NCBI RefSeq assembly: GCF_028532725.1
Contig: NZ_JAQKGU010000001.1
Location: forward strand, 496,001 to 560,000
From: Desulfovibrio sp. Fe33
Lineage (GTDB): Bacteria; Desulfobacterota; Desulfovibrionia; Desulfovibrionales; Desulfovibrionaceae
DNA: 64,000 nucleotides
Reading direction: 5' to 3'
Both the position numbers and the translations under genes were made by a program. The stretch's first letter is position 1. The number at the start of each line of letters is the position of its first letter. Below the pieces are notes generated by a model. It saw nothing but the letters and a program-made list of their open reading frames with translations. It searched no databases and was not told the origin of the DNA. This document shows positions 1 through 9,739 of the stretch, one piece after another.

Positions 1-1606
1 GCAGGCCGTAGCGGTGGCCGAGATAGAGCATGGTGGCGAAGGCCGCGGCCAGGGCCAGAACCAGGGAGACGCCGATGGCCGCGAGGAGCAGCCTGCGGCG
101 GGCCGGGGCGGCCGATTCGCGTATCTTGGACCCGTGGAACAGCGTCGGAGCCACGGATTCCCGTACGTCCAGGAAGAGGACCTTCTGCATGACAGCGGTT
201 GCGGCCACGCCCGCCGAGCCGAAGACGCCTGTGCCGAACAGGCCGATGATCCCGTCGGACGGAGCGGCCGTCAGGGTGAAGTAGGGCAGGCCGCCCTGGC
301 AGACGAGTCGGCTGACCACGAGCGTGACCAGCAGGAAGGCCAGGGGCAGGAGCACCGCGCCGGTCCAGGGCAGGCCGAAAAAGCGGCACCAGGCGACGAG
401 GAACGCCATGCCGAGAAAGAGTCCCGCGAGCGGCCATGCGGGCGGGCCCCATTCGCGGGGCGGCGATTCGAAGCCCGGGGCGTGCAGGGCCTTGCCGCCT
501 TTGCAGGCGGGCCGCATGAAACAGGCGGCCGTTTCCTTCAGGTGGTGGCGGGAGAGCCAGAGAAGGAAGAGGAAAAACACGGCGTAGGAGCCGATGGTCT
601 GCGCTCCCTCGGGGCGGGCCAGGTCCGGGCCGAGGGTGGTCCCGAGCGCGGCTTCGGGCAACTGCCAGCCGAGCACGTAGAGCAGGCCGAAGAGGAGACC
701 GGCCGCGAGGTGGAAGAACCACATGGAGAAGGAAATCTGCCGGGTGGTCAGGAAGGCGAAGCCCACGAAGGCCGGGATGAAATAGAGCTTCAGTTTGTAG
801 AACCCGGAGAAGAGGCCGAATTTCGGGAAGTAGGTTCCGGCCAGGACCAGGGTCGGCAGCTCGGGCACGGACGGATAGTAGAAGTGCAGCCCGTTGAGCA
901 GGTGCAGCGACCCGGCAAAGGTCAGCCCGATGAGCAGGAACCGGTTCGTCCACCATGAGGACAACTGCCGCTGGTCCAGGGCCTCGCCCATGAGCTGGGG
1001 GACGCGCAGCAGGGGAAAGTTGACCCGTTCGTTGACCACCCACTGGCGTCCGAACAGGGCCGTCAGGCAGATCATGACGAAGTACGCGCCCAGGATGAAC
1101 AGGGACCAGACGAGGAGCGGGGGCAGCCAGACGCCCCACGGGATGGCGGACATGACCTCGATGACGGACATGTCCCGGCCGCCCTTGAGCCCCTGGAAGA
1201 GCTGGCGCACGGCCTCGGCTGAGTGGGGGAACCAGGATTCGGGCAGGAGCGGCCCCAGCACTTCGGTCCAGCGGTAGGCGTCCCTGGCGTAGCGTCCGGG
1301 CGCGGTGATATCGACGAGAAAGGTCTCGGACAGCCCCGCGTAGCCGATGGCCGTGAACAGGGTCATCATCAGCCAGACCGTCAGGAGCTCCACCCCGGAG
1401 AAATAGGGCGGCCTGCCGGTCAGCCGGGCGACGGCCGCGTCGATGACGAACATCCAGGCCAGGATGAAGAAGGGGGCCAGGGGGAAGTGTCCGCCGCCCA
1501 GCGGGACGCCGCCGAGCACCGCGTTGTTGTAGGGGGTGTAGACGCACAGGATCAGTCCGAGGACGAGCCCGGTCGCCAGTGCGCGCAGCCTCAGTCGTCC
1601 GTTCAT
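1..1606 (-). CDS. DUF6785/DUF6784-like multispanning membrane protein (3' end outside window)
   Basis: About 535 residues are visible and the stop codon lies beyond the left edge. The protein is strongly hydrophobic, with roughly ten membrane segments starting near residues 8-25, 42-60 and 72-92. Residues 190-206 carry a VNERVNFPLL-type stretch that I associate with the DUF6784/DUF6785 families, which are distantly reminiscent of oligopeptide (OPT-type) transporters. Its ATG overlaps the stop of the upstream giant permease gene in an ATGA overlap, so translation is probably coupled and the product likely works with the ABC-type proteins of the same operon. Family assignment is from motif memory and the substrate is unknown. 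A secondary active transporter of another family remains possible. Confidence 0.6.
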   Translation of the reverse strand, partial: MNGRLRLRALATGLVLGLILCVYTPYNNAVLGGVPLGGGHFPLAPFFILAWMFVIDAAVARLTGRPPYFSGVELLTVWLMMTLFTAIGYAGLSETFLVDITAPGRYARDAYRWTEVLGPLLPESWFPHSAEAVRQLFQGLKGGRDMSVIEVMSAIPWGVWLPPLLVWSLFILGAYFVMICLTALFGRQWVVNERVNFPLLRVPQLMGEALDQRQLSSWWTNRFLLIGLTFAGSLHLLNGLHFYYPSVPELPTLVLAGTYFPKFGLFSGFYKLKLYFIPAFVGFAFLTTRQISFSMWFFHLAAGLLFGLLYVLGWQLPEAALGTTLGPDLARPEGAQTIGSYAVFFLFLLWLSRHHLKETAACFMRPACKGGKALHAPGFESPPREWGPPAWPLAGLFLGMAFLVAWCRFFGLPWTGAVLLPLAFLLVTLVVSRLVCQGGLPYFTLTAAPSDGIIGLFGTGVFGSAGVAATAVMQKVLFLDVRESVAPTLFHGSKIRESAAPARRRLLLAAIGVSLVLALAAAFATMLYLGHRYGL

Positions 1607-4600
1607 GCCTCGGCCTCCTTCGGCTGTTCCCGCTCGAACCGCCGCCGCTCGGCGTTCAGGTCGTCGGCGTAGTGGACCACGGCGTCGTTGTCCAGGGACC
1701 GCCAGGCCAGCAGTTGCTTGCGCAGGTCGTTGATGAAATTGCGGTTGAGGTTTTCCCAGGCCGTGAGCTCGCCCGCCTCGCGGTCGATGAGGACCTTTAT
1801 CTGCCGGAAGCCGCCGTATATTTCGGAGGGGCAGAAGATCAGCTTCACTTTCTGGCGCACGCCGAAGTCGAAGGGCGCCAGCCAGACGCGCAGGTCCATG
1901 GAGAAGCACAGGTCGTCGGACAGGGGGATGTCGGGCTCCGGAGCACCCTGTTCGTCCAGGTCGAGGAAATTGCAGCGCATGTCGTCCGTGCAGAACATGC
2001 CGTGGGAAATGTCGTGGTGAGCCAGGTAGTACTGGCGCAGGAAGCCGCCCGCCGAGGACATTTCGGACATCTTGATGAGGAAGGGCAGGATGACGGTCAG
2101 CCTGTCGCCTTCGGCCTCGGGCATGGTCCAGGATTTGTTCACGTCCGGGATGGCGATGTTGGCCGCCACGCGGGCTGGGTAGATGGCCGAGATCAGGACC
2201 ACGCCGATGACCAGGATCATGGCGGCCACGCCTGCCGTGGAAGAATAGTTGGCGGTCATGCCCGCCCACAGCGGGGTCCCGGCCAGGAACGCGCTGGAGG
2301 TCTGGGCCAGGATGTAGCCCACCACCACGGAAATGACCGCGAAGGCCAGCGACTCGGCGATGAACAGGAAGGCCACGTGGGGCGGGGCCAGCCCGACCGA
2401 GGTGTAGACCGCGATCTCGGGGCGGCGTTCGTAGACGGAGCCGATCATGGTGTTGAGCACGATGAGTATGGAGATGCCCAGCGGAATCAGGATGTTGGCC
2501 ATTCCCGAGTAGTTGACCGCGTCCGAGGCGTAGTAGAGGGAGGTCCCCTCCGGGCCGCCCTTGAACAAGAGCAGGCCGAAGCGGTCGCCCAGGTCGTCGC
2601 CCACGCGATGCCCGATGTCCGGGCGCACGGCAATGCCCTTGAGGCGGCCCGCCGACAGGGCCAGCAGTTCCTCGGCCGGGACGATGACGGTCTCGAAGCC
2701 GGGGATGTGCTGGTAGCGGGATTCGGTCGTCATGACGTCCTCGCCGCTTTCGATGGCTTCCGCCTCGACCTCGGAGAGCTGGGTGGCCGCCTGGTTGGGA
2801 AAGACGATGGGGGTGATGGGCTCGCCGTCCAGGTCGGGATTGTCGCGGAGGCCGTCGTCGCTGAACACGCCCACCAGGGTCAGGGGCAGCCCCCAGAGAA
2901 CGACCTTGTTGCGCGTGGGATCGTCCGGGTCGGCTCCGATCCGTTCGGCCATGCGCTCGGGCAGCATGACCGCCTGCCGTTCGCCTTCTCGGAACCAGCG
3001 TCCCTTGACCAGGATGCGGTCGAGTCCGCTGACCCGCGGTTCGAGCCAGGAAAGGCCGACCAGGCCGCGTCCCTGCGCCTCCTTCCCGTCGCGGACTACC
3101 GGGATGAGCGGGGCGCGGGATTTGTCGGAGGTGAAGCCGGTGTCGTACCAGACGCGCGGGGCCACGGTCCCCGAGCCGGAAAAGGCGTTGCGGACGACGG
3201 ACAGGGCCTCCACGGGGATGTCCTGCCAGTTGAGGTACTTGCCCATGAGCCCCTCGTAGGAGGCGTGATCGTTGAATTTCGCCCACCCGGCCTGCCGCAC
3301 CGATTTGACCGTGGTGAAGTTCATGATGGTGAAGGTCAGGATGACCAGGGTGGCGAAGGTCAGGAAGGTGCGCACGGGCCGCCGCTTCAGGTTGCCCACC
3401 CCAAGGACGAAGGCGGCGCCGAAGGCCGCCATGGGGCTGATGCCGGTCAGTTTGACGTGGGAGGACCGTTTTTGCAGTTCCACCATCTCCCGCTCGAAGC
3501 GGAAGAAGATAATCAGCGAGACGAGCAGCGACAGGGCCAGGATGAAGAAAGCCAGGATGACCACCAGCGGCGAATAGGTCAGTTGGAAGGCCGGGTGCAC
3601 CAGATAGATGACCCCGATGATGAGGAACAGGAAGCCCAGGAAGGCGCTGATCCGTTTCTTGATGTCCACGAAGGAGAAGAAGAGCCGTTCCATGCAGTAG
3701 GCGAAGGGCACGAACAGGGCCACATAGAAGAGCACTCCGAAAAGCACGTCGCGCTGGGTCTTGTCCACGTCGTTGTATACCCGGCTCGCCTTGGACAGGG
3801 AGGCGCGGGACGCCTCGACGAACTTGTCCCACTGCTTGGCCTCGCGGAAAGCCGTGGCCTCCGCCAACTGCTCGTCTCCCTGCTTGCGCAGCAGCCGGAT
3901 GCGGTCGTTGACGATGCCCTTTTCCTCCAGGTTGTCGATGCGCGGGGCGAGCAGGGTCCACATGTCCCGGGCGGCCCGGAATTCCGTCAGGGGGATGACC
4001 GGCCACCGCCGGGCCACATAGCCCAGTCCCTCTGGATGTTCCGGATTCGAATTGAGGAGCAGGACCTTCTTGTCCAGGACCGTGTCGGACAGGGTCAGCT
4101 TGACCGGGGTGTCCGGCTCCAGGAAAAGGGTGCCGAGCGTGGACAGGCGGGTGTCCAGGCGGCTGTACCAGTAGCTTACGGGCGGAGCCTCGGAGCGGCC
4201 GTCGATGAGGGTGGGCCGGTACAGGTACTTGAAGGTCCTCGGCTCGAACATGTCGAACAGGGTGGTCTGCGTGCAGGCGAAGAGGACCAGGTCCGTGGCC
4301 TGCACGGGGCGGGAGAGCTTGAGCCGGTATGCGTCCTTGCCGGTTTTCGGCTTGTCGATGGCCCAATCGGCCAGCCCGGTCTCCTCGTTGAATTTGAAGG
4401 CTTCGATGACCGCCTTGTGGTAGCTGACCGTCTTGCCTGCCAGGCCGGGGATACGGAAGTCTCCCTGGGTGTCGACCATGCCGTAATCGCGCGTCTGCCA
4501 CTGGAAGGCCAGGACGACCATGCCCGTGGCTGGCCTGTCCGGGAAGATTTCGCCCTTGCGGAGAAGGTTGGCGCGGCCTTCCACGGTCACGAAGTTGTTC

Positions 4601-6474
4601 TTTTCCCGTTTGCCCGCGTCGGTCACGGGTTCGTTGGCCAGGGCCGTGACCAGGGTCGCGACCAGTCGGGACTGCTTCGCCAGGAACTCGAAATTCACGC
4701 GCCCGGGCCGGTCGTAGGGGGTGCCCCAGGCGGGGCGCACGTCGTGGACGGTGGCCAGGGTGAAACCGGGCAGTCCGGCCAGGGCCATGGGCTCGCCGCC
4801 CAGCTCGGGGCGGTCGGGAAGGTAGCTCTGCCAGGCGCGTTTGCCGGGGCGCAGGGTGTCGCGGAACAGCCGGGCGGTGTCGGGATCGCTGTTTTTCAGC
4901 CGCTCCACCGCGCCCTTCATGACCGTGTCCAGGGGACGGAAGAAGCCGGTCCGGTTGACGTCGGGCTTGAGGTCGATGAGCCACCCCTGGTCGAAGCCGC
5001 CCACCCCGTCGCCGTGGGTGGAGAGGTACAGGGATATGTGGGCCGCGATGCTCGTTTCGCCCAGGGCATCGCGCACGGCCCGGGCCGAGGCGATGTCCTC
5101 CAGTTGGCCTGTCGCGTCCGCGAGCACGGCGGCCTGATGCGTTTCGGCGGGCAGGATGAATCGTTGCAGGGCCGTCCGCTCGTCGTCGGGCAGCTTGTAG
5201 TCGGCCACGGTGGAGCCGACCCAGGTCAGCCGCTTCAGGCGGATGCGCTCGTCGGCCAGGGTCTGGATGCGCGTCTGGTCGGCGGTTTCGTCCCCGTTCA
5301 GCAGCCGTAGCCGCATGAGTTCGCCGGTGATGTCGTCCTCGCGGTTGCGGACCACGGCCTTGAGCGCTTTCTTGAGCAGGGTCGCGTCACTGGGGGCGGC
5401 GAGGCCGTTCGGGGACAGGGGAGCCGGAGAGCGGAGAAGATCCAGGGTGCGCCGGGTGTCCGCCACGAGACCCTGTAGCCGGTCGCGCCGTCCCTTGAGG
5501 TCCTTGCCCCTGGACACCAGGGCCCAGGTGAATTCGCGCATTCCCGCCTGCGCCGATGATTTGCCCGCCGTGGCCAGGAAGAGCACCGATCGTTTGGGCG
5601 GATGCGCGGCCAGGGTCTCGGCCAGGTCCATGAGGACGGCTATGGATGCGCCTTCGTCCGCGCCGGGCGAGTGCCCCTCCACCAGCGCGGTGGAGTCGTA
5701 GAACGCTTCAAGGATGACGGTCTGTGCGGAAAGCTCGGGGTCTGAGCCGGGGATGCGGCAGTAGACGTTCTCCAGCCGTTCGTTGCGCCACTTGCCCTTG
5801 GAGGTCAGTCCGACTTCGCCCAGAGCCTTCGGCCCTTTCGAGACGAGGCCTTTGCCGAACAGGGCTTCGGCCCGTTCGCGGGATATCCAGAAGATGGGGA
5901 AGTCCACCGGGGTGAGTTCGAACTTGGCCTCGAAGCCCGGCCTGGGATTCGGGCCGCCGTCGCCGCCCACGCCCACGAAGATCAGGGCGCGCGCGCCGAG
6001 CATGGCCGCGTTGTTCCAGTTCTTGCCCGAGTCCATGTCCATGAGGACCACGGCCCCTTCGACCGACAGCCCGTTGAAGTCGGCGACGCGTCCGTTGCCG
6101 ACATAGATGAGCGGTCCGTCGACGCCGGGCGGGGTCAGGGCGCCGGGAGACAGGGCGTTGGCCCGCAGTTGGCGCAGGGGCTCCACATGGCCGCTGGCCG
6201 CGATTTTCAGGGCGGCTCCCTCCTGAACCTGCACGGGCAGATGGAAGCTTTGGCGGCCGAAGGTCCCGTTCGGGAAGAGGCGTTTCAACTCGGCTTCGAC
6301 CATGTCGGCCGCTTCGGCGCAGCCGGGGCTGCCGGGCGAGCGGTCTTCGATCGCGCTCAGCCTGCGCAGAAGCGCCGCGCCGTCGGCCCGCGCGGAAGGC
6401 GCGAAGGCCGCGCCCAGGACGAACGCCGCGGCCAAGGCGAGAAGAATGTGAAGATGCGGTCCGCGCCGGATCAT
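1603..6474 (-). CDS. giant FtsX-like ABC permease with N-terminal degenerate M28 peptidase/PA domain
   Basis: This 1,623-residue protein has an N-terminal signal or anchor helix (residues 8-30), a PA-like domain (about 100-200), and an M28 aminopeptidase-like region (about 240-320). A long extracytoplasmic part follows, with a carboxypeptidase-regulatory-like stretch near 650-700. Membrane helices lie near 910-930, 942-960, 970-992 and 1036-1055, and a second FtsX helix cluster lies in the C-terminal third, before a soluble tail of about 140 residues. In the M28 region the usual metal ligands are absent: the expected HxD reads FYD at 258-260, the bridging Asp position reads Glu274, and the usual EE reads Lys-Ser at 305-306. 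The domain therefore probably binds rather than cleaves. It lies 3 bp downstream of the ATPase gene and should be its membrane partner, in a MacB/LolCE-type mechanotransmission system. The cargo is unknown. Confidence 0.75.
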   Translation of the reverse strand: MIRRGPHLHILLALAAAFVLGAAFAPSARADGAALLRRLSAIEDRSPGSPGCAEAADMVEAELKRLFPNGTFGRQSFHLPVQVQEGAALKIAASGHVEPLRQLRANALSPGALTPPGVDGPLIYVGNGRVADFNGLSVEGAVVLMDMDSGKNWNNAAMLGARALIFVGVGGDGGPNPRPGFEAKFELTPVDFPIFWISRERAEALFGKGLVSKGPKALGEVGLTSKGKWRNERLENVYCRIPGSDPELSAQTVILEAFYDSTALVEGHSPGADEGASIAVLMDLAETLAAHPPKRSVLFLATAGKSSAQAGMREFTWALVSRGKDLKGRRDRLQGLVADTRRTLDLLRSPAPLSPNGLAAPSDATLLKKALKAVVRNREDDITGELMRLRLLNGDETADQTRIQTLADERIRLKRLTWVGSTVADYKLPDDERTALQRFILPAETHQAAVLADATGQLEDIASARAVRDALGETSIAAHISLYLSTHGDGVGGFDQGWLIDLKPDVNRTGFFRPLDTVMKGAVERLKNSDPDTARLFRDTLRPGKRAWQSYLPDRPELGGEPMALAGLPGFTLATVHDVRPAWGTPYDRPGRVNFEFLAKQSRLVATLVTALANEPVTDAGKREKNNFVTVEGRANLLRKGEIFPDRPATGMVVLAFQWQTRDYGMVDTQGDFRIPGLAGKTVSYHKAVIEAFKFNEETGLADWAIDKPKTGKDAYRLKLSRPVQATDLVLFACTQTTLFDMFEPRTFKYLYRPTLIDGRSEAPPVSYWYSRLDTRLSTLGTLFLEPDTPVKLTLSDTVLDKKVLLLNSNPEHPEGLGYVARRWPVIPLTEFRAARDMWTLLAPRIDNLEEKGIVNDRIRLLRKQGDEQLAEATAFREAKQWDKFVEASRASLSKASRVYNDVDKTQRDVLFGVLFYVALFVPFAYCMERLFFSFVDIKKRISAFLGFLFLIIGVIYLVHPAFQLTYSPLVVILAFFILALSLLVSLIIFFRFEREMVELQKRSSHVKLTGISPMAAFGAAFVLGVGNLKRRPVRTFLTFATLVILTFTIMNFTTVKSVRQAGWAKFNDHASYEGLMGKYLNWQDIPVEALSVVRNAFSGSGTVAPRVWYDTGFTSDKSRAPLIPVVRDGKEAQGRGLVGLSWLEPRVSGLDRILVKGRWFREGERQAVMLPERMAERIGADPDDPTRNKVVLWGLPLTLVGVFSDDGLRDNPDLDGEPITPIVFPNQAATQLSEVEAEAIESGEDVMTTESRYQHIPGFETVIVPAEELLALSAGRLKGIAVRPDIGHRVGDDLGDRFGLLLFKGGPEGTSLYYASDAVNYSGMANILIPLGISILIVLNTMIGSVYERRPEIAVYTSVGLAPPHVAFLFIAESLAFAVISVVVGYILAQTSSAFLAGTPLWAGMTANYSSTAGVAAMILVIGVVLISAIYPARVAANIAIPDVNKSWTMPEAEGDRLTVILPFLIKMSEMSSAGGFLRQYYLAHHDISHGMFCTDDMRCNFLDLDEQGAPEPDIPLSDDLCFSMDLRVWLAPFDFGVRQKVKLIFCPSEIYGGFRQIKVLIDREAGELTAWENLNRNFINDLRKQLLAWRSLDNDAVVHYADDLNAERRRFEREQPKEAEA

Positions 6475-6477
6475 GGG

Positions 6478-7242
6478 CTACGCTCCGGCTTCCCTGTGTC
6501 CGGTCAGCTTTTCGCCGATGGAGCCTATGGAGATGTCCAGCTCTTCACGCCGTTCGATGCGGTCCACCTGGCCGTCGCGCACCCAGACCACGCGGTCGGA
6601 CACGTTGAGCATCTTGTAGTCGTGGGTGGCCGAGATGACCGTGACGCCGCGCTCCTGTGAGAGCATCCGCAACAGCTCGATGATCTCCTCGCCGGTGGTC
6701 AGGTCCAGGTTGCCGGTGGGCTCGTCGGCCAGGACGATGGACGGGTCGTTGGCCAGGGAGCGGGCCACGGCCACGCGCTGCTGCTGGCCGCCGGACAGCT
6801 CCAGCGGTTTGTGCTGGAACCGTTCGCCCAGCCCCACCAGTTTGAGCAGTTCGATGCCCTTGTCCTGGGCGTCGTCCGCGTTCATGCCCGCGAATGTCAT
6901 GGGCAGGGTCACGTTTTCCAGCGCGGTCATGACCGGGATGAGGTTGAAGGTCTGGAAGATGTAGCCGATCTTGCGGTTGCGGAGCCACGCCAGCTCGAAG
7001 GCGTCCAGTTGGGAGATGTCCACCTCGTCGATGAAGACCTTGCCCTCGGTGGGTTTGTCCAGGCCGCCGATCATGTTGAACAGGGTGGATTTGCCCGAAC
7101 CGGACGGTCCCATGATGGAAATGTATTCCCCGGCGAAGATTTCCAGGTCCACGCCCTTGAGCGCTTCCAGTTCCATCTTGCCCATGGTGAAGGTTTTTCT
7201 CACGCCGATGACGCGGACTATGGTTCGTTTGTCGTCGCTCAT
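6478..7242 (-). CDS. LolD/MacB-type ABC transporter ATPase
   Basis: The 254-residue protein is a complete nucleotide-binding domain. It has a Walker [10 protein letters not shown] near residue 45, a Q-loop in [11 protein letters not shown], the signature [15 protein letters not shown], a Walker [13 protein letters not shown], and an H-loop in [10 protein letters not shown]. The QTFNLIP and EPTGNLD wording is typical of the LolD/MacB/FtsE group that powers FtsX-like permeases. It sits between two FtsX-like permease genes on the same strand (9 bp after the short one, 3 bp before the giant one). The likely complex is therefore an ATPase dimer with one short and one giant permease. The transported or extracted substrate cannot be deduced. 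Confidence 0.92.
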   Translation of the reverse strand: MSDDKRTIVRVIGVRKTFTMGKMELEALKGVDLEIFAGEYISIMGPSGSGKSTLFNMIGGLDKPTEGKVFIDEVDISQLDAFELAWLRNRKIGYIFQTFNLIPVMTALENVTLPMTFAGMNADDAQDKGIELLKLVGLGERFQHKPLELSGGQQQRVAVARSLANDPSIVLADEPTGNLDLTTGEEIIELLRMLSQERGVTVISATHDYKMLNVSDRVVWVRDGQVDRIERREELDISIGSIGEKLTGHREAGA

Positions 7243-7251
7243 GGAATATCC

Positions 7252-7911
7252 TCAATGTTCCGCGCGCATGGCCTTGATCGGGTCCATGCGCGCCGCCAGC
7301 AGGGCGGGGTAGAGCACGCCGAGAAGGCTCAGGAGGCAGCCCGCCAGGGTCGCCAGCCCGACGGAGCCGAGCGCCGAGGCCAACGGCATGTGCGCGAGGG
7401 AGGAGAAGCCGAAGCGCGCGGCTCCGGCCAGCATGGAAAAGACGCAGCCCAGGACCGCCCCGGCGAAGGCCCCGGCCAGGCCCTGCATGGCCGCTTCCAG
7501 CAGGAACAGGCGAAGGATCATGGAGTCCAGGGCGCCCAGGCATTTCATGACGCCGATTTCGGAGAACCGCTCGGTCACGGACATGAGCTGGGCGTTGACT
7601 ATGCCCACCGTACAGACCAGCAGGGACAGAATGACGATCCAGCGCTCCTTGGCCGACATGGCCACGGCCTCGCGGGCCATATCCACGTCGTAGCCCGCCT
7701 GGGACAGGGCCCTGGCCGCCTCGCGCCCGCCGCTTTGGAGCATACCCGTGGCGATGTCCAGGTTGACCAGGACGAAACTCAGGAACGATACGGCCAGGAC
7801 CAGGCTGGAGACCGTAATCATGGAGCGGAAGAAACGGACCTTCAAACTCTTGAAGCTGATCTCGACGGATTTCGAGAATGGCAGCGAAATGAGTCGTTCC
7901 GGTTTGCTCAT
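7252..7911 (-). CDS. short FtsX-like ABC transporter permease
   Basis: This 219-residue protein has an N-terminal cytoplasmic segment, a first helix at about residues 29-52, and three helices in its second half. Between the first two helices it has only about 40 extracytoplasmic residues, so it lacks the large MacB-type periplasmic domain. The sequence [15 protein letters not shown] ([10 protein letters not shown] region) matches the conserved cytoplasmic loop of FtsX-fold permeases, where 'R..EIG..ralGa' is diagnostic. It is the first gene of a four-gene minus-strand operon. The AT-rich 140 bp upstream probably hold the operon promoter. Pairing a minimal permease with a giant one suggests an asymmetric heterodimer. 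Confidence 0.88.
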   Translation of the reverse strand: MSKPERLISLPFSKSVEISFKSLKVRFFRSMITVSSLVLAVSFLSFVLVNLDIATGMLQSGGREAARALSQAGYDVDMAREAVAMSAKERWIVILSLLVCTVGIVNAQLMSVTERFSEIGVMKCLGALDSMILRLFLLEAAMQGLAGAFAGAVLGCVFSMLAGAARFGFSSLAHMPLASALGSVGLATLAGCLLSLLGVLYPALLAARMDPIKAMRAEH

Positions 7912-8049
7912 GAGTGTTCCTTCAGGGGGAAGATGCTGGATTATTTCACACTCAGCATACAGTTTCGCATCGTTCTAAACAAGCAGAAATAGGAATCAGT
8001 GTCCAAGAAAACACAGGGTTGTAGCAAGATCGTCGAAGCCGAGGCCTGG

Positions 8050-9528
8050 TTATCGGGCCACGCCCTTTACCACCACCACGGTCAGGTCGTCTTCGCGTTT
8101 GCCCGGGCCGGAAAATTCCAGGACCCGGTCGCTGACGGCTTGCAGAATGTCCTGCGCGCTCCTGTCCCGGTTCTCGCGGAGGATGTCTTGAAGCCGCTCA
8201 CGGCCGAACATTTCGCCCTTTGCGTCGTGAGCCTCCCAGACGCCGTCCGTGGTGATGAGCAGTATTTGCCCGGGCGCGGGTTGTTTCATGACCTCTTCGT
8301 GATATTCCCATTCGGGTTCCACGCCGAGGGGGATGTCCCGTCCCTTGAAGTCGGTAAAGGCGTCGGTGGCGGGGTCGTAGAGAACAGGGGGCTGTTGCCC
8401 GGCGTTGATCCAGGTGATGTTTTCCTCGAGCGGGTCGATTACCATGAAAAACAGGGTCATGAACCGGCCTGTTTCGCCGATGTCCCTGGTGAGGTGCAGG
8501 TTGGCCCGGCGGATGGATTCGGCGGCCGAGCCGGGCGTGGCCGCGTTCTGGCGGATGACGGCGCGGCCCGCGGTCATGAGCAGGGCCGCTCCGATGCCGT
8601 GTCCGGACACGTCGCCCACGGCCACGGCCAGTCTGCCGCACCCGTCCAGGTCGCATCCGATGAAGTCGTAGAAGTCGCCTCCGGTTTCATCCGAGAACAG
8701 GCTTGCGCCCGCGATGTCCAGTCCGGGCATGTCCGGCGCGGCCTTGGGCAGGAAGTGCTGCTGGACCTCCTGGGCGATAAGCAGCCCCTCGCGCATCCGC
8801 ACGCCCTCCCGCAACCGGTTAATCATGGTGTTGGTGTACCCGGCGATGACGCCCATCTCGTCCGATGTGGTCACGGGCACCTTTCGGGAGAGGTCTCCCC
8901 GGCTGACGTTCTCCAGGACCGTGGTTTGGGTGTTGAAGAGGATGCGCATGTTCCGGGCGTACGAGATCACCAGATTGGTGACCATGATCGTCAGGAACCC
9001 CATGACGAATAGGATTTCCACCAGGACTACGCGGCCGATGATGTCCAGCGTGCCGAGGTTCAGGTCCTGGGTGGCGAGCCAGCCGATATCGCGGATGAGG
9101 ACCAGGATGATGATGGCCGTGCTCAGGATAAGGATGAGTACGGCGATGAGCGAGAATTTGCGGGTCATGGGAATGAGCCGGGCGGGCGGATCGTAGGCGG
9201 CGTTGCCCGCCAGCGCGTTGCGGATGACCTGCCGCTCCCGGGCCAGGGCCATGTCCAGGCCCGCGAAGAGCCCGATGGTGAAGATGCCCAGAACCAGCTT
9301 CATGCCGCTTCGGGCCAGGGGAAAGCTGAATACGGCCAGGAGGACGAGGGCCGAGACGAACCCGGCGGCCAGGAACAGGCCGAGGTCCATCTGGAACTGG
9401 CGCAGGGGCTGCCGCCGTGGGCGGGCGGTTTCCACCATTCGCTGTTCGAGCATGGGACGCACCGCCCAGGCCGCGGCCAGGGGGATGAAGATGACCAGTC
9501 CGAGCTCCCAGACCGGGAGCTGCGCCAT
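8050..9528 (-). CDS. membrane HAMP-SpoIIE/PP2C-type serine/threonine phosphatase
   Basis: The open frame gives 492 residues. Five hydrophobic segments (about 9-25, 50-70, 77-95, 125-146, 162-190) are followed by a HAMP-like linker (about 190-245). A SpoIIE/RsbU phosphatase domain follows with GGDFYD (283-288), GDVSGHG (305-311), TTDGVWE (426-432) and DDLTVVV (480-486), so all metal-binding Asp residues are present. Such enzymes dephosphorylate STAS-type anti-sigma antagonists. No partner is adjacent, but a STAS protein is encoded at 43828. The ATG used here lacks a convincing ribosome site. In-frame upstream, across a single TGA, lies a well-signalled 30-codon frame, so the native N-terminus may be at 9627 (see that entry). 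Confidence 0.9.
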   Translation of the reverse strand: MAQLPVWELGLVIFIPLAAAWAVRPMLEQRMVETARPRRQPLRQFQMDLGLFLAAGFVSALVLLAVFSFPLARSGMKLVLGIFTIGLFAGLDMALARERQVIRNALAGNAAYDPPARLIPMTRKFSLIAVLILILSTAIIILVLIRDIGWLATQDLNLGTLDIIGRVVLVEILFVMGFLTIMVTNLVISYARNMRILFNTQTTVLENVSRGDLSRKVPVTTSDEMGVIAGYTNTMINRLREGVRMREGLLIAQEVQQHFLPKAAPDMPGLDIAGASLFSDETGGDFYDFIGCDLDGCGRLAVAVGDVSGHGIGAALLMTAGRAVIRQNAATPGSAAESIRRANLHLTRDIGETGRFMTLFFMVIDPLEENITWINAGQQPPVLYDPATDAFTDFKGRDIPLGVEPEWEYHEEVMKQPAPGQILLITTDGVWEAHDAKGEMFGRERLQDILRENRDRSAQDILQAVSDRVLEFSGPGKREDDLTVVVVKGVAR

Positions 9529-9534
9529 GAAGGG

Positions 9535-9627
9535 TCAGACCTGGCCGCCGTAGACCGAGCCGCCCGCCACGGCCAGCGAACAATAGAGAAGCGGTCGCCA
9601 GACGGTCATGGCCGGTTCATTGCTCAT
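9535..9627 (-). CDS. 30-codon reading frame in phase with the downstream phosphatase; probable severed N-terminus
   Basis: The frame starts with an ATG that has a strong GGAGGAA ribosome site five bases upstream. It encodes one short hydrophobic segment (LLYCSLAVAGGSVYGG) and ends in TGA. It stays in phase with the phosphatase gene: the TGA is followed by two codons and then that gene's ATG. Changing the TGA to TGG would give a continuous protein with an extra first helix. It could be a nonsense mutation, a sequencing error, a real micro-protein, or a leader whose translation re-initiates at 9528. I favour a disrupted 5' end of the phosphatase gene. Confidence 0.5.
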   Translation of the reverse strand: MSNEPAMTVWRPLLYCSLAVAGGSVYGGQV

Positions 9628-9739
9628 TCATTCCTCCATGTCGGTTGCCTATTTCTTTGCCAATCGGCATGATGTCGTTTAATCATAGGATGTGTCCATT
9701 GCGCGGACAAGTCTTAATTAAACCAAAGGCGAAGTACCC

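Noticed and set aside
1579-5310. Very long plus-strand open frame opposite the giant permease gene
   Set aside because: Its composition (Gly, Val, Gln, His-rich, no domain) is that of an antisense shadow in GC-rich DNA, while the minus strand encodes recognisable domains.
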